A stretch of 64,000 nucleotides of DNA from Fibrobacter sp. UWEL (GTDB taxonomy: Bacteria > Fibrobacterota > Fibrobacteria > Fibrobacterales > Fibrobacteraceae): the NCBI RefSeq assembly GCF_900142535.1, contig NZ_FRBE01000004.1, positions 141,900-205,899 on the forward strand, in the 5' to 3' direction. Under the pieces are notes generated by a model that worked only from the letters and a program-made list of their open reading frames with translations, was not told the DNA's origin and did no database searches. The position numbers were made by a program, and so were the translations under genes. Below, in pieces: positions 35,148 through 44,029 of the stretch (positions are counted from its first letter, which is position 1; each line of letters begins with the position of its first letter).

Positions 35148-35258
35148 GCGGAACCCTCCCGACGTGGGTGATGTACCAACCAAACGGTGGGTGTGCGGAA
35201 CCCTCCCGAAGTGGGCAACGTACCAACCCGACGGTCCCAGCGGAACCAGCCTGACGGT
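35148..35258 (+). repeat. 41-bp imperfect direct repeats upstream of rfbD
   Basis: GCGGAACCCTCCCGA ... ACGGT occurs at 35148-35188 and 35195-35235, with a shortened third copy at 35240-35258 just before the ribosome site. A TATAAT box lies upstream at 35116-35121, so the repeats are probably transcribed leader. Confidence 0.65.
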
Positions 35259-35271
35259 CATAGGAGAAAAA

Positions 35272-36183
35272 ATGAAGTTTTTTGTAACTGGTGTGAATGG
35301 TCAATTGGGCCATGATGTGATGAACGAGTTGCTGAAGCGGGGCCACCAGGGTGTGGGTTCCGACATTGCGCCTGCGTATGCAGGCGTGGCTGATGGTTCT
35401 GCGGTTACGACTGCGGAATATCGCCAGCTGGACATTACGGACTCTGTGGCGGTAGACCGCGTTCTCTCGGAAGTCAAGCCCGACGCTGTGATTCACTGCG
35501 CCGCCTGGACTGCGGTGGACATGGCCGAAGACGATGAACTGGTCTCTAAGGTCCGCGCCATCAACGCCGGCGGCACCCAGAACATCGCAGATGTCTGCCA
35601 TCGCCTGGATTGCAAGATGACCTACATCAGCACGGACTACGTCTTTAACGGCCAGGGCACCGAACCTTGGCAGCCGGACTGCAAGGACTACAAGCCCCTG
35701 AACGTCTACGGTCAGACCAAGCTGGAAGGGGAGTTGGCTGTGGCTAACACCCTGAGCAAGTATTTCATCGTGCGAATTGCCTGGGTCTTCGGCCTGAACG
35801 GCAAGAACTTCATCAAGACGATGATCAACGTGGGCAAGACCCACGACACCGTCCGCGTGGTGAACGACCAGATCGGCACCCCCACCTACACCTTTGACTT
35901 GGCCCGCCTGCTGGTGGACATGAACGAGACGGAAAAGTACGGCTACTATCACGCCACCAACGAAGGGGGCTTCATCAGCTGGTATGACTTCACCTGCGAA
36001 ATCTACAAGCAGGCTGGCATGAGCACGAAGGTGGTGCCCGTGACTACCGCCGAGTACGGCCTCTCCAAGGCAGCGCGCCCCTTCAACAGCCGACTGGACA
36101 AGAGCAAACTGGTGGCCGCCGGCTTTAAACCCCTGCCCACCTGGCAGGACGCTCTGAACCGCTATTTGAAGGAGTTGTCTTAA
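35272..36183 (+). CDS. rfbD: dTDP-4-dehydrorhamnose reductase (copy 1)
   Basis: RfbD catalyses the last step of dTDP-L-rhamnose synthesis. The 303-residue SDR has an N-terminal NAD(P) fold (VTGVNGQLGHDV), the YxxxK site in YGQTKLEGEL, and the conserved VLRTAW-like VRIAWVFG. The ATG at 35272 follows AGGAG. A close paralogue lies at 59172, and the two differ mainly in synonymous sites and a few surface residues. The gene is GC-rich like the housekeeping flank, in contrast to copy 2. Confidence 0.95.
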   Translation: MKFFVTGVNGQLGHDVMNELLKRGHQGVGSDIAPAYAGVADGSAVTTAEYRQLDITDSVAVDRVLSEVKPDAVIHCAAWTAVDMAEDDELVSKVRAINAGGTQNIADVCHRLDCKMTYISTDYVFNGQGTEPWQPDCKDYKPLNVYGQTKLEGELAVANTLSKYFIVRIAWVFGLNGKNFIKTMINVGKTHDTVRVVNDQIGTPTYTFDLARLLVDMNETEKYGYYHATNEGGFISWYDFTCEIYKQAGMSTKVVPVTTAEYGLSKAARPFNSRLDKSKLVAAGFKPLPTWQDALNRYLKELS

Positions 36184-36353
36184 CGTCATTCTGAGCCCCG
36201 TAGGGGCGAAGAATCTAGTGATTGAGTATTCGTTACGAAACGGAACGTCCCTGGATCCTTCGACTACGCACCTTCGGTGCTTCGCTCAGGATGACATAGG
36301 GTAAGTAAAGATCTTTCGACTACGCACCTTCGGTGCTTCGCTCAGGATGACAA
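36182..36353 (+). repeat. three REP-like palindromic repeats
   Basis: One unit begins CGTCATTCTGAGCCCCG and runs to GAAGAATCTAG. Two units in the reverse orientation follow (ATCCTTCGACTACGCACC ... CTCAGGATGACA and TCTTTCGACTACGCACC ... CTCAGGATGACA), each with a GCACCTTCGGTGC hairpin. Confidence 0.85.
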
Positions 36354-36362
36354 AGAGGAATT

Positions 36363-37400
36363 ATGAAGATTTTAGTAACTGGTGCCGCAGGTTTTATCGG
36401 CTCGAAATTGATGTTTATGCTCTCCCAGCGTGGTGACACGGTGGTGGGTGTGGATAACATCAACGACTATTACGACGTGCGCCTGAAGTACGGCCGCCTG
36501 CGTGAGTGTGGCATCGAATACCACAATGCAGAGATCCCTTTCGGTACGGAAATCCAGAGCAAGAAGTTCGACAACTGCCGCTTTGTGCGCCTGTCCATCG
36601 ACGACAAGGCATCCGTAGATGAACTGTTCCAGAAGGAAAACTTCGACAAGGTGGTGAACCTGGCTGCCCAGGCCGGCGTTCGCTATTCCATTACCAATCC
36701 CTACGCCTACATGCAGAGCAACCTGGTGGGCTTCCTCAACATCCTGGAAGCTTGCCGCCACTTCAAGGTCAAGCACCTGGTGTTCGCCTCTTCCAGTTCC
36801 GTATACGGCCTGAATACCAAGGTCCCCTACAACGAAATGGACAAGGTGGATTCCCCGGTGAGCCTGTACGCCGCCAGCAAAAAGAGCAACGAGCTGATGG
36901 CACATTCCTACAGCAAGCTTTATGGTCTGCCGGTAACAGGGTTAAGATTTTTTACTGTGTACGGCCCCTGGGGCCGCCCCGACATGTCTCCCATGCTGTT
37001 CGCCAAGGCTATCAGTAAGGGCGAGCCCATCAAAGTCTTTAACAACGGGGACATGATCCGCGACTTTACCTACATCGATGACATCGTAGAAGGAACCATC
37101 CATGTGGTGGACCGCACCCCCGATGCCGCCGCCTGCGAAAACAACGTGGCCTACAAGATCTATAACATCGGTTGCAGCCATCCCGTAAAGCTCATGGATT
37201 TCATCAGCGAAATCGAAAATGCCTACGGCGAACCCGCCAAAAAGGAATTTTTGCCCATGCAGCCCGGCGACGTTTACCAGACCAATGCAGACACCACCCG
37301 ACTGGAAACCGAGTGCGGCTACAAACCCCACTGGAGTCTCCACGACGGAATTTCCCAGTTCATGCAGTGGTACAAGAGCGACAAAAACCCTCTAAAGTGA
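36363..37400 (+). CDS. UDP-glucuronate 4-epimerase-like NAD-dependent epimerase
   Basis: The 345-residue extended SDR has GAAGFIGS, the GAE-type NINDYYDVRLKYGRL, AAQAGVRYSITNPYAYMQSN, SSSSVYG, the YxxxK site in YAASKKSNELMAHSY and RFFTVYGPWGRPDM. These suggest conversion of UDP-glucuronate to UDP-galacturonate for surface glycan. It lies among the dTDP-rhamnose genes. The exact sugar is inferred from family motifs. Confidence 0.88.
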   Translation: MKILVTGAAGFIGSKLMFMLSQRGDTVVGVDNINDYYDVRLKYGRLRECGIEYHNAEIPFGTEIQSKKFDNCRFVRLSIDDKASVDELFQKENFDKVVNLAAQAGVRYSITNPYAYMQSNLVGFLNILEACRHFKVKHLVFASSSSVYGLNTKVPYNEMDKVDSPVSLYAASKKSNELMAHSYSKLYGLPVTGLRFFTVYGPWGRPDMSPMLFAKAISKGEPIKVFNNGDMIRDFTYIDDIVEGTIHVVDRTPDAAACENNVAYKIYNIGCSHPVKLMDFISEIENAYGEPAKKEFLPMQPGDVYQTNADTTRLETECGYKPHWSLHDGISQFMQWYKSDKNPLK

Positions 37401-37452
37401 CGAATTCCGATTAAAACAGGTCCTTTTTTCGTCATCCTGAGCTTTTTTTTCA

Positions 37453-37480
37453 CGTCATTCTGAGCGAAGCGAAGAATCCA
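37453..37480 (+). repeat. short REP-like palindromic unit
   Basis: CGTCATTCTGAGCGAAGCG followed by AAGAATCCAG is the compact form of the family, in the leader of the OmpA/TSP3 gene. A TATATT -10-like box lies directly after it (37485-37490). Confidence 0.7.
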
Positions 37481-37521
37481 GACTTATATTTATAACGATT
37501 TTTTTACAAAAAGGTGGATTA

Positions 37522-39585
37522 ATGAAGAATACTCTTAAAACCGTAGTGGCTGGCTCCCTGGTGGCAGCTGGCCTGGCATGCGCCCAGACGGGCCTTGCAG
37601 GTGGTTCTGAAGGTTTGCACCAGATGAACGCCAATACCTTGGGCCAGTGGGGCGTCACTTTTGGCGCCGGTGGTGACCTCTCCTTTGATAGCTGGGCTTT
37701 GGCCAGCGGTGGTTACATCTACGATAAGACTGCCAAGCAGGGCCTTTCCCTTAATGAATCCGCCATTTCCATTAGCGGTAACGCAAACGCCGCCATCGGT
37801 CTTACCAACTGGATGGACGTTGGTGTGAACCTGCCCATCTACTTTGATATGGGTACCGACAACAAGAACCGCATTGGCGATAACGGCATGACCGACGTTG
37901 CCATCGGTGACATTGAAGCCTGGTTGAAGTTGAACCTGGTAGGCCGTAACGAAGGTTTCTTTAGAATGGCCTTGATGGCTAACGTCTATTTCCCCACCGG
38001 ATCTGACGAAGCTGGTTTCCGCCCCCGTCATTCCTGGTACCTGAGCGACTACACCACTCCGTACACCCTGGGTGATTACGCTGCCGGTGGTAGCTTGATT
38101 TTCTCCTTTAACGGTCGTAAGGTTCACTGGAATACCCAGATTGGTTACGTACAGCCCTTCGATACCGACAACTACTCTGGTGCTATCACTTATAGTACTG
38201 GCTTTAACTACCTGCCGGCCAAGTTCATTGACCTGTTCCTGGAATTCTCCGGCGAAGCACACATCAACGACATGCGCGCACCTATCGACCCCACTGTTGA
38301 TCCTATGATCATCACCCCGGGTTTCCGCCTCCACCTGTCTGATAACATCGACCTGGCAATGGGCGTGGATGTGGGCGCACGTATCTTCAAGAACCTTGAA
38401 ATGGATGGCGAAAAGGATCGCGAAGAAAAGAACGGCTTCGAAATCAACGTGAAGGACAAGAAGGGTACCCTGACCTACGGTTACTCCTCTAGCCCGCTGC
38501 TGGCAGCAACTGCCGCTGTGACCTGGAACTTCGGTGGCTACAACAACAAGGCCGAAGAAGAAAAGGCTCGCGTCAAGGAACTGATCGAAAAGCGCGCCCA
38601 GGAAAAGCTGGACTCCGCTATGGCAACTGTTAAGCCCGATACCCTGACCCTCACCAAGGTGGATTCCATCGTAGTGACGGACACTATCGCTAAGCTGGAT
38701 ACCCTGAAGACCATCGACACCGTGAAGACTGTTGACACCGTGACCGTGAAGGACCTGGTGGCTGACTCTCTGAACAAGGCCAAGATGGACTCCGTGGCTG
38801 CCGTGAACGACTCCCTGGCTAAGCTCAGTGCTGACGCTGACGGTGATGGCGTTCCCAACATGGTTGACCGCTGCCCGGATACTCCGGCTGGTATTAAGGT
38901 TGGCGCCGACGGTTGCGAAGTGGATACCGATAACGATGGCGTTGTGGATTCCAAGGACGCTTGCCCCGCTTCTAACCCCGGCGCACCGGTAGACGAAAAG
39001 GGCTGCGAAATTGACGAAGACATGGACGGCGTTGTGGACGTTCTGGACAAGTGCCCCGTGACCCTGAGCGAAGTGGAAGTGGATGCCGAAGGCTGCCCCA
39101 CCAACAAGGACGAAGACCTGACCAAGCTCCAGGCACAGATCAAGTTTGCCAAGGGCAAGGCAAAGCTCACCAAGCCCACCATGAAGGTGCTGGACAAGGT
39201 TGTTGCTTTGAAGATGAGCCGTAAGGACCTCCGCATTGAAGTCCAGGCACACACCGACGAAATGGGCGTGGATGCCGAAGACAACCAGGAACTCTCCGAA
39301 AAGCGCGCCAAGGCAATCATGGATTACATGGTCAAGAAGGGCGTTCCCTCTAAGCATGTACGTGCCGTAGGCCTGGGCGATACCCAGCTGGTTGTTCCTG
39401 TTAAGGCTCCCAAGAAGGGCAAGAAGTTCAAGGCTAACCCCAAGAACACCCGTGTGGTCCTGGCACCCCACGTAAAGAAGCCCAAGGCAGAAAAGCCTGC
39501 CGAAGCAGCACCTGCTGCAGAAGCACCTGCCGCAGCCCCGGCAGCAGCACCTGCTCCTGCTGAAGCACCGGCCGCCGCTAAGTAA
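37522..39585 (+). CDS. OmpA-family outer-membrane protein with TSP type-3 repeats (copy 1)
   Basis: The 687-residue product has a signal peptide (MKNTLKTVVAGSLVAAGLACA), a barrel region (to about residue 340), a helical linker rich in Val/Asp/Thr (TLTKVDSIVVTDTIAK and similar), three calcium-binding TSP3-type repeats (DADGDGVPNMVDRCPDTP, TDNDGVVDSKDACP, DMDGVVDVLDKCP) and an OmpA peptidoglycan-binding domain (QAHTDEMGVDAEDNQELSEKRA). A Pro/Ala tail (PAEAAPAAEAPA) ends it. It probably links the outer membrane to peptidoglycan. Copy 2 lies at 60193. Confidence 0.92.
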   Translation: MKNTLKTVVAGSLVAAGLACAQTGLAGGSEGLHQMNANTLGQWGVTFGAGGDLSFDSWALASGGYIYDKTAKQGLSLNESAISISGNANAAIGLTNWMDVGVNLPIYFDMGTDNKNRIGDNGMTDVAIGDIEAWLKLNLVGRNEGFFRMALMANVYFPTGSDEAGFRPRHSWYLSDYTTPYTLGDYAAGGSLIFSFNGRKVHWNTQIGYVQPFDTDNYSGAITYSTGFNYLPAKFIDLFLEFSGEAHINDMRAPIDPTVDPMIITPGFRLHLSDNIDLAMGVDVGARIFKNLEMDGEKDREEKNGFEINVKDKKGTLTYGYSSSPLLAATAAVTWNFGGYNNKAEEEKARVKELIEKRAQEKLDSAMATVKPDTLTLTKVDSIVVTDTIAKLDTLKTIDTVKTVDTVTVKDLVADSLNKAKMDSVAAVNDSLAKLSADADGDGVPNMVDRCPDTPAGIKVGADGCEVDTDNDGVVDSKDACPASNPGAPVDEKGCEIDEDMDGVVDVLDKCPVTLSEVEVDAEGCPTNKDEDLTKLQAQIKFAKGKAKLTKPTMKVLDKVVALKMSRKDLRIEVQAHTDEMGVDAEDNQELSEKRAKAIMDYMVKKGVPSKHVRAVGLGDTQLVVPVKAPKKGKKFKANPKNTRVVLAPHVKKPKAEKPAEAAPAAEAPAAAPAAAPAPAEAPAAAK

Positions 39586-39623
39586 GTCCACTGAGCTCGC
39601 CGAAGTGCTGAGCGTCTAAAATC

Positions 39624-39660
39624 AAAGTCCGTTTCCTTGAAAGGGAGCGGACTTTTTTTT
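39624..39660 (+). terminator. OmpA/TSP3 copy 1 terminator
   Basis: AAAGTCCG pairs with CGGACTTT around a loop containing TTTCCTTGAAAGGG, followed by eight T residues. Confidence 0.85.
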
Positions 39661-39688
39661 ACATTTTGCTTACAAAATAGGAGCAACA

Positions 39689-40576
39689 ATGAAAGGTATT
39701 GTTCTTGCCGGTGGTTCTGGCACCCGCCTTTATCCTTTGACCATGGTCACCTCTAAGCAGCTTTTGCCTGTTTACGATAAACCCATGATCTATTACCCCC
39801 TGTCCACCTTGATGCTGGCAGGCATTCGGGATATCCTGATTATCTCCACTCCTACTGACTTGCCTAACTTCGAACGCCTGCTGGGCGATGGTAGCTCCAT
39901 GGGTTTGAACTTGAGCTACAAGGTTCAGCCTAGCCCCGATGGCTTGGCACAGGCCTTTATCTTGGGCGAAGAATTCATTGGCGACGATTGCTGCGCCATG
40001 GTGCTGGGTGATAACATTTTCTATGGCAACGGCTTTAGCCCCCTGTTAAAGGCCGCCGTCAAGAACGCCGAAGAAAACGGCCGCGCCAGCGTGTTTGGCT
40101 ACTATGTAGAAGACCCCGAACGCTTTGGCGTGGTGGAATTCGATAACAACGGCAAGGTGATCTCCGTAGAAGAAAAGCCCAAGGAACCCAAGAGTAACTA
40201 CGCCATTACCGGCCTGTACTTCTATGACAACCGTGTGAGCAAGTTTGCCAAGGAACAGAAACCCAGTGCCCGTGGGGAACTGGAAATCACGGATTTGAAC
40301 AAGACTTATTTGGACATGGGCGAACTGGACGTGAAGCTCCTGGGTCGCGGTTTCGCCTGGCTGGATACCGGTACCATGGATAGCCTCATTGAAGCAGGTG
40401 ATTTCGTGAAGATGGTAGAAAGCCGCCAAGGCATCCAGATCTCCGCCGTAGAAGAAATCGCCTACATCAACGGATGGATCACCAAGGAAAAGTTACTAGA
40501 ATCCGCCGCCAAGTACGGCAAAAGTCCCTATGGACAACACCTAAGAAAAGTCGCAGAAGGTAAAATCAAATATTAA
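39689..40576 (+). CDS. rfbA: glucose-1-phosphate thymidylyltransferase
   Basis: RfbA makes dTDP-glucose from glucose 1-phosphate and dTTP, the first step to dTDP-rhamnose. The 295-residue protein has [54 protein letters not shown] and [11 protein letters not shown]. Size and motifs are typical. AGGAG precedes the ATG, and the gene follows the OmpA terminator, so it has its own promoter region. Confidence 0.97.
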   Translation: MKGIVLAGGSGTRLYPLTMVTSKQLLPVYDKPMIYYPLSTLMLAGIRDILIISTPTDLPNFERLLGDGSSMGLNLSYKVQPSPDGLAQAFILGEEFIGDDCCAMVLGDNIFYGNGFSPLLKAAVKNAEENGRASVFGYYVEDPERFGVVEFDNNGKVISVEEKPKEPKSNYAITGLYFYDNRVSKFAKEQKPSARGELEITDLNKTYLDMGELDVKLLGRGFAWLDTGTMDSLIEAGDFVKMVESRQGIQISAVEEIAYINGWITKEKLLESAAKYGKSPYGQHLRKVAEGKIKY

Positions 40577-40628
40577 CGTCATTCTCGCGAAAGCGAGAAT
40601 CTAGATTCCCGGTCAAGCCGGGAATGAC
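40577..40628 (+). repeat. pair of REP-like palindromes between rfbA and rfbC
   Basis: GTCATTCTCGCGAAAGCGAG and ATTCCCGGTCAAGCCGGGAAT form two hairpins separated by CTAG, with a mirror layout like 8989-9058. Confidence 0.75.
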
Positions 40629-40640
40629 AACAGGAAAAAA

Positions 40641-41204
40641 ATGGGAAAGTTCAATTTCATTAAAACCAGCATTGATGGTGTGACTATCGTAGAGCCTACT
40701 GTCTACGGTGATCATCGTGGTTATTTTATGGAAACTTATAACAAGGCGGAGTTTGATGCTGCTGGCTTGGATATGGTTTTCGTTCAGGATAATGAATCCC
40801 GCTCCAAGAAGGGCGTGCTTCGCGGCTTGCACTTCCAGAAGCAGAACCCTCAGGGTAAGCTGGTCCGCGTGCTGGAAGGCGAAGTCTACGACGTAGCCGT
40901 GGACCTGCGTAAGGGCAGCCCCACCTTCGGTAAGTATGAAGGCGTTGTGCTCTCTGCGGAAAACAAGAAGCAGTTCTACATCCCCGAAGGCTTTGCCCAC
41001 GGCTTCGTAGTCCTCTCTGAAACCGCCACCTTCGTGTACAAGTGCACCCGCCTCTACGACCCCAAGGACGAAGGCGGCCTCTTCTGGAACGACCCCGCCA
41101 TCGGCATCAACTGGCCCGTAGGCAACGGCTTTGAACCCCTCCTCAGTGAGAAGGACACTAAGAATCCTCTCTTGAAGGATCTTGGCTTCGCGTTTGAACT
41201 GTAA
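40641..41204 (+). CDS. rfbC: dTDP-4-dehydrorhamnose 3,5-epimerase
   Basis: RfbC epimerises C3 and C5 of the dTDP-4-keto sugar. The 187-residue cupin shows VYGDHRGYFMETYN, QDNESRSKKGVLRGLHFQ (with the catalytic His), VAVDLRKGSPTFGK, FYIPEGFAHGFVVLSE and YKCTRLYDPKDEGG. It lies between rfbA and rfbB. Confidence 0.97.
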   Translation: MGKFNFIKTSIDGVTIVEPTVYGDHRGYFMETYNKAEFDAAGLDMVFVQDNESRSKKGVLRGLHFQKQNPQGKLVRVLEGEVYDVAVDLRKGSPTFGKYEGVVLSAENKKQFYIPEGFAHGFVVLSETATFVYKCTRLYDPKDEGGLFWNDPAIGINWPVGNGFEPLLSEKDTKNPLLKDLGFAFEL

Positions 41205-41206
41205 GA

Positions 41207-41236
41207 GGGTCTAGGGGACAGGGTATAGGGTATAGT
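41207..41236 (+). repeat. GGGTCTAGGGG-type repeat, left flank of four-helix gene
   Basis: GGGTCTAGGGGACAGGG followed by TATAGGGTATAG. Its inverted counterpart lies at 41583-41617, on the other side of the small gene. Confidence 0.7.
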
Positions 41237-41237
41237 A

Positions 41238-41603
41238 ATGCCGGTTCAGAACTTTAGGGAATTGATTGTTTGGCAAAAGTCTATTCAGCTTGTTGTTGCT
41301 GTATATGAATTAGTTAAAGAATTTCCTAAGAGCGAATTATATGCCTTGTCTGACCAGATGCGTAGAGCAGCAGTGTCTATACCCTCGAATATCGCTGAAG
41401 GTTATGAGCGAAAATCTGTTAATGAGTATATTCACTTCTTATCTATAGCGAGAGGATCGAAAGCTGAATTAGAAACTCAACTATTTATCTGTGAACAGCT
41501 AAATTTTGGAAATAAAGAAAAATTAAAAGAAATGGAAGGTCTGTGTTTAGAAATAGGGAAAATGCTTAATCGAATGATTAGCTCCCTATCCCCTAACCCC
41601 TAG
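41238..41603 (+). CDS. four-helix-bundle protein (23S rRNA intervening-sequence protein family)
   Basis: The 121-residue all-helical protein has the family hallmarks FRELIVWQKSIQLV, YALSDQMRRAAVSIPSNIAEGYERKS and FLSIARGSKAELETQL. The family is found in 23S rRNA intervening sequences and, as a cousin, in Avd of diversity-generating retroelements; its function is unclear. Here it interrupts the rfbC-rfbB order, is more AT-rich than its neighbours, and is bounded by inverted GGGTCTAGGGG-type repeats. This points to a small inserted cassette. Confidence 0.9.
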   Translation: MPVQNFRELIVWQKSIQLVVAVYELVKEFPKSELYALSDQMRRAAVSIPSNIAEGYERKSVNEYIHFLSIARGSKAELETQLFICEQLNFGNKEKLKEMEGLCLEIGKMLNRMISSLSPNP

Positions 41604-41617
41604 ACCCTATCCCCTTA
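41583..41617 (+). repeat. CCCCTAGACCC-type repeat, right flank of four-helix gene
   Basis: CCCTATCCCCTAACCCCTAG followed by ACCCTATCCCCT is the inverse of the left flank and overlaps the last codons (SLSPNP) and stop of the four-helix gene. Confidence 0.7.
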
Positions 41618-41633
41618 GGAAGGAGTATTCCTC

Positions 41634-42767
41634 ATGAAAAACATTGTAATCACTGGCGGAGCAGGCTTTATTGGTAGCCACGTTGTTCGCTTGTTTGTTA
41701 ACAAGTATCCTGAATACAATATCATTAACTTGGATAAGCTTACTTATGCAGGTAACTTGGCTAACTTGAAGGACTTGGAAGGCAAGCCTAACTATAAGTT
41801 CGTGAAGATGGACATCTGCGACTTTGATGCTTTCTACAAGTTGATGCAGGACGAGAAGATCGACGGCATTATTCATTTGGCTGCCGAAAGTCATGTGGAC
41901 CGTTCCATTAAGGATCCGTTTACTTTTGCACGTACCAACGTGATGGGTACTCTTTCCTTGCTGCAGGCTGCAAAGCTTTACTGGGAAGCTCAGCCCGAAA
42001 AGTACGAAGGCAAGCGCTTCTACCATATCTCCACTGACGAAGTTTATGGCGCCTTGAAGATGAACCACCCGGAAGGTATTGAACCGCCGTTCACTACCAC
42101 CGCTTCTTCTAGCGAACATCACCTGGCTTACGGTGACGACTTCTTCTACGAAACCACCAAGTATACTCCGCATTCTCCGTACTCTGCAAGTAAGGCTGGC
42201 TCCGATCACTTCGTGCGCGCCTTCCACGACACTTACGGCATGCCCACCATCGTGACCAACTGCTCCAACAACTATGGCCCGTACCAGTTCCCGGAAAAGT
42301 TGATCCCGCTGTTCATCAACAACATTCGCCACAAGAAGCCGCTGCCGGTTTATGGCAAGGGCGAAAACGTACGTGACTGGCTCTTTGTCGAAGACCATGC
42401 CCGCGCTATCGACGTGATTTTCCACAATGGTAAGATCGCAGAAACCTACAACATCGGTGGCTTCAACGAATGGAAGAACATCGACATCATTAAGGTTGTG
42501 ATCAAGACTGTAGATAAGCTCCTTGGCCGCGCCGAAGGCGAAGACCTGGACCTGATCACCTATGTGACCGACCGCCTGGGCCACGACGCCCGCTACGCCA
42601 TCGATTCTACCAAGCTCCAGAAGGAACTTGGATGGGAACCCAGCCTGCAGTTCGAAGAAGGTATCGAAAAGACCGTTCGCTGGTACCTGGACAACCAGGA
42701 ATGGTTGGACAACATTACAAGCGGTGATTACGAAAAGTACTACGAAAATATGTACAAAGGCCGCTAA
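41634..42767 (+). CDS. rfbB: dTDP-glucose 4,6-dehydratase
   Basis: RfbB converts dTDP-glucose to the 4-keto-6-deoxy sugar. The 377-residue extended SDR has GGAGFIGSHVV, HLAAESHVDRSIKDP, STDEVYGAL, the YxxxK site in YSASKAGSDHFVRAF and NCSNNYGPYQFPEKLIPL. AAGGAG precedes the ATG. It completes the four-step rhamnose pathway with rfbA, rfbC and rfbD. Confidence 0.97.
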   Translation: MKNIVITGGAGFIGSHVVRLFVNKYPEYNIINLDKLTYAGNLANLKDLEGKPNYKFVKMDICDFDAFYKLMQDEKIDGIIHLAAESHVDRSIKDPFTFARTNVMGTLSLLQAAKLYWEAQPEKYEGKRFYHISTDEVYGALKMNHPEGIEPPFTTTASSSEHHLAYGDDFFYETTKYTPHSPYSASKAGSDHFVRAFHDTYGMPTIVTNCSNNYGPYQFPEKLIPLFINNIRHKKPLPVYGKGENVRDWLFVEDHARAIDVIFHNGKIAETYNIGGFNEWKNIDIIKVVIKTVDKLLGRAEGEDLDLITYVTDRLGHDARYAIDSTKLQKELGWEPSLQFEEGIEKTVRWYLDNQEWLDNITSGDYEKYYENMYKGR

Positions 42768-42796
42768 GGTCCCTGAGCGAAGCCGAAGGGCTCCCA

Positions 42797-42822
42797 TGTC
42801 ATCCTCGCGTAGGCGAGGATCT
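42797..42822 (+). repeat. REP-like palindrome
   Basis: GTCATCCTCGCGTAGGCGAG followed by GATCTAG. It is preceded at 42769-42790 by a second repeat type, GGTCCCTGAGCGAAGCCGAA, also found in a variant form at about 47934-47958. The same CTCGCGTAGGCGAG unit recurs at 46755. Confidence 0.75.
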
Positions 42823-42833
42823 AGCACTATAAC

Positions 42834-42865
42834 GAAAGCCCCAGTCGTTTGACTGGGACTTTTAA
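42834..42865. terminator. repeated bidirectional terminator, copy 1
   Basis: GCCCCAGTC-GTTT-GACTGGG stem with T-rich flanks. The same hairpin occurs at 43457-43496 and 45291-45325. Confidence 0.75.
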
Positions 42866-42868
42866 AAT

Positions 42869-43386
42869 TTAAAGCGCTTTAATTTGCTCTTCGGTCAGGC
42901 CGGAACTTATTGCGATAGCAGAGATTGCAACTCCGTTTTCTTTAAGACTCTTAGCCATCTTTTTCTTAGCAGACAGCTCTCCGTCTGCTTTTCCCTGCAG
43001 GTAGGAACCTTGCTTTTCATAAAGCATGTCTGTCATATTGTCTACCTCCAGCAGTAAAAGTTCATCGGTGTACCCCATAAAAGATACATCTTTTGCGAAG
43101 TCGCTGTCAAGTAGCTTGCTGGCCTTTTCTTCGTCCACGGATTTCTTGGCACTGATGGAAATATGTATCGTCCTCATTTGGAAACTGGTCCTCGCACAAG
43201 AGCGAAAGAACGTAAATGCGGGGGAGGTTGTAATCCTTTGATTTCTTCACCTGGTTACACACAACGCGAGATGTGTAATAGGTTAGCCGATGGATACACG
43301 TTTTTAAATTGCTCACGGTACTTCGTCAGATTTTGGGGATTGTCTTTCAAGTCGAGGACCATTGCCCTAAACTGATATCTATTCAT
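42869..43386 (-). pseudogene. decayed Rpn-like (PD-(D/E)XK recombination-promoting nuclease) gene
   Basis: Reading from 43386, MNRYQFRAMVLDLKDNPQ runs into a stop near 43258. The next frame gives KKSKDYNLPRIYVLSLLCED, and a third frame (from 43177) gives a C-terminal region ending KKKMAKSLKENGVAISAIAI and SSGLTEEQIKAL. The central YNLPRIYVLSLL and the closing MAKxLKxxG ... GLTxEQIxxL are typical of Rpn-family proteins. The pieces together are about half the usual length and need two frameshifts, so it is a remnant. It sits in a cassette bounded by the repeated terminator. Confidence 0.6.
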
Positions 43387-43456
43387 GATGTTGTTGAGTG
43401 GGAGTTGCTCTTGCGTTCTTGAGCACTATTTGTCAAGTGTTTTTTCAACTTAAACA

Positions 43457-43496
43457 AAAGAAGCCCCAGTCGTTTGACTGGGACTTTTAAAATTTT
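43457..43496. terminator. repeated bidirectional terminator, copy 2
   Basis: AAAGAAGCCCCAGTCGTTTG followed by ACTGGGACTTTT. The preceding TTAAACAAAAGAAGCCCC is shared with copy 3. Confidence 0.75.
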
Positions 43497-43519
43497 AGAG
43501 AACTTTAAAGAAGGACGAA

Positions 43520-44029
43520 CTATGTTTGATAAAAATTGTGTTCTGGGTCAATGAACACCACGTAGAACGTATTTTTGTCAAATCGAATTCCTGACTTTCC
43601 ATGTTCCTTGCCTTCCAATTCACTGGGTACAAAGAACCCGCACAATCGAAAATCACTTTCTAAACGCAGTCGTGCCCAGTCTGCATCAACAGGTACGGAT
43701 TTTGGACGCACCGCTTTTGTGTTGGCGGGGAAATCGCGGTATACCGCAAGTACGGTTTGACGATGCTTCCCTGAACCTATAGGCATTTTTTCAAGTTCTG
43801 CCCTGGAATGCCTGCTTAGTTCCTGAAGCTTGCCGAAAACCATGTCCTTTTGTTCCTGAGACAGTTTGCAAAAAGGAGTAAAACCATTTTGTTCTTGGTC
43901 ATCACAAACAAAACTGAAATTGAATTTCATTCTTGCGGCGACATTACATTCTAACGATGCAAAACATAAATCGGCTGTATTTGCTAAAAAAGCATCGCGG
44001 CCAGAATTGCCAAATTTATTCTTACTCAT
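43520..44029 (-). CDS. small partner protein of AAA15 ATPase, unknown function
   Basis: The 169-residue protein has an N-terminal basic region, a middle helix-rich stretch (KLSQEQKDMVFGKLQELSRH) and a C-terminal motif FYVVFIDPEHNFYQT. Such an Asp-Pro-x-His ending is seen in uncharacterised proteins; I cannot name the family. Its start overlaps the stop of the ATPase gene (ATGA), so both are translated together. The pairing of an AAA15 ATPase with a small coupled partner is the usual layout of abortive-infection defence systems, so it may be the effector or its regulator. Confidence 0.6.
   Translation of the reverse strand: MSKNKFGNSGRDAFLANTADLCFASLECNVAARMKFNFSFVCDDQEQNGFTPFCKLSQEQKDMVFGKLQELSRHSRAELEKMPIGSGKHRQTVLAVYRDFPANTKAVRPKSVPVDADWARLRLESDFRLCGFFVPSELEGKEHGKSGIRFDKNTFYVVFIDPEHNFYQT

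Noticed and set aside
37519..39591. 690-residue open frame on the minus strand
   Set aside because: Shadow of the OmpA/TSP3 gene; the apparent repeats mirror the sense-strand calcium repeats.
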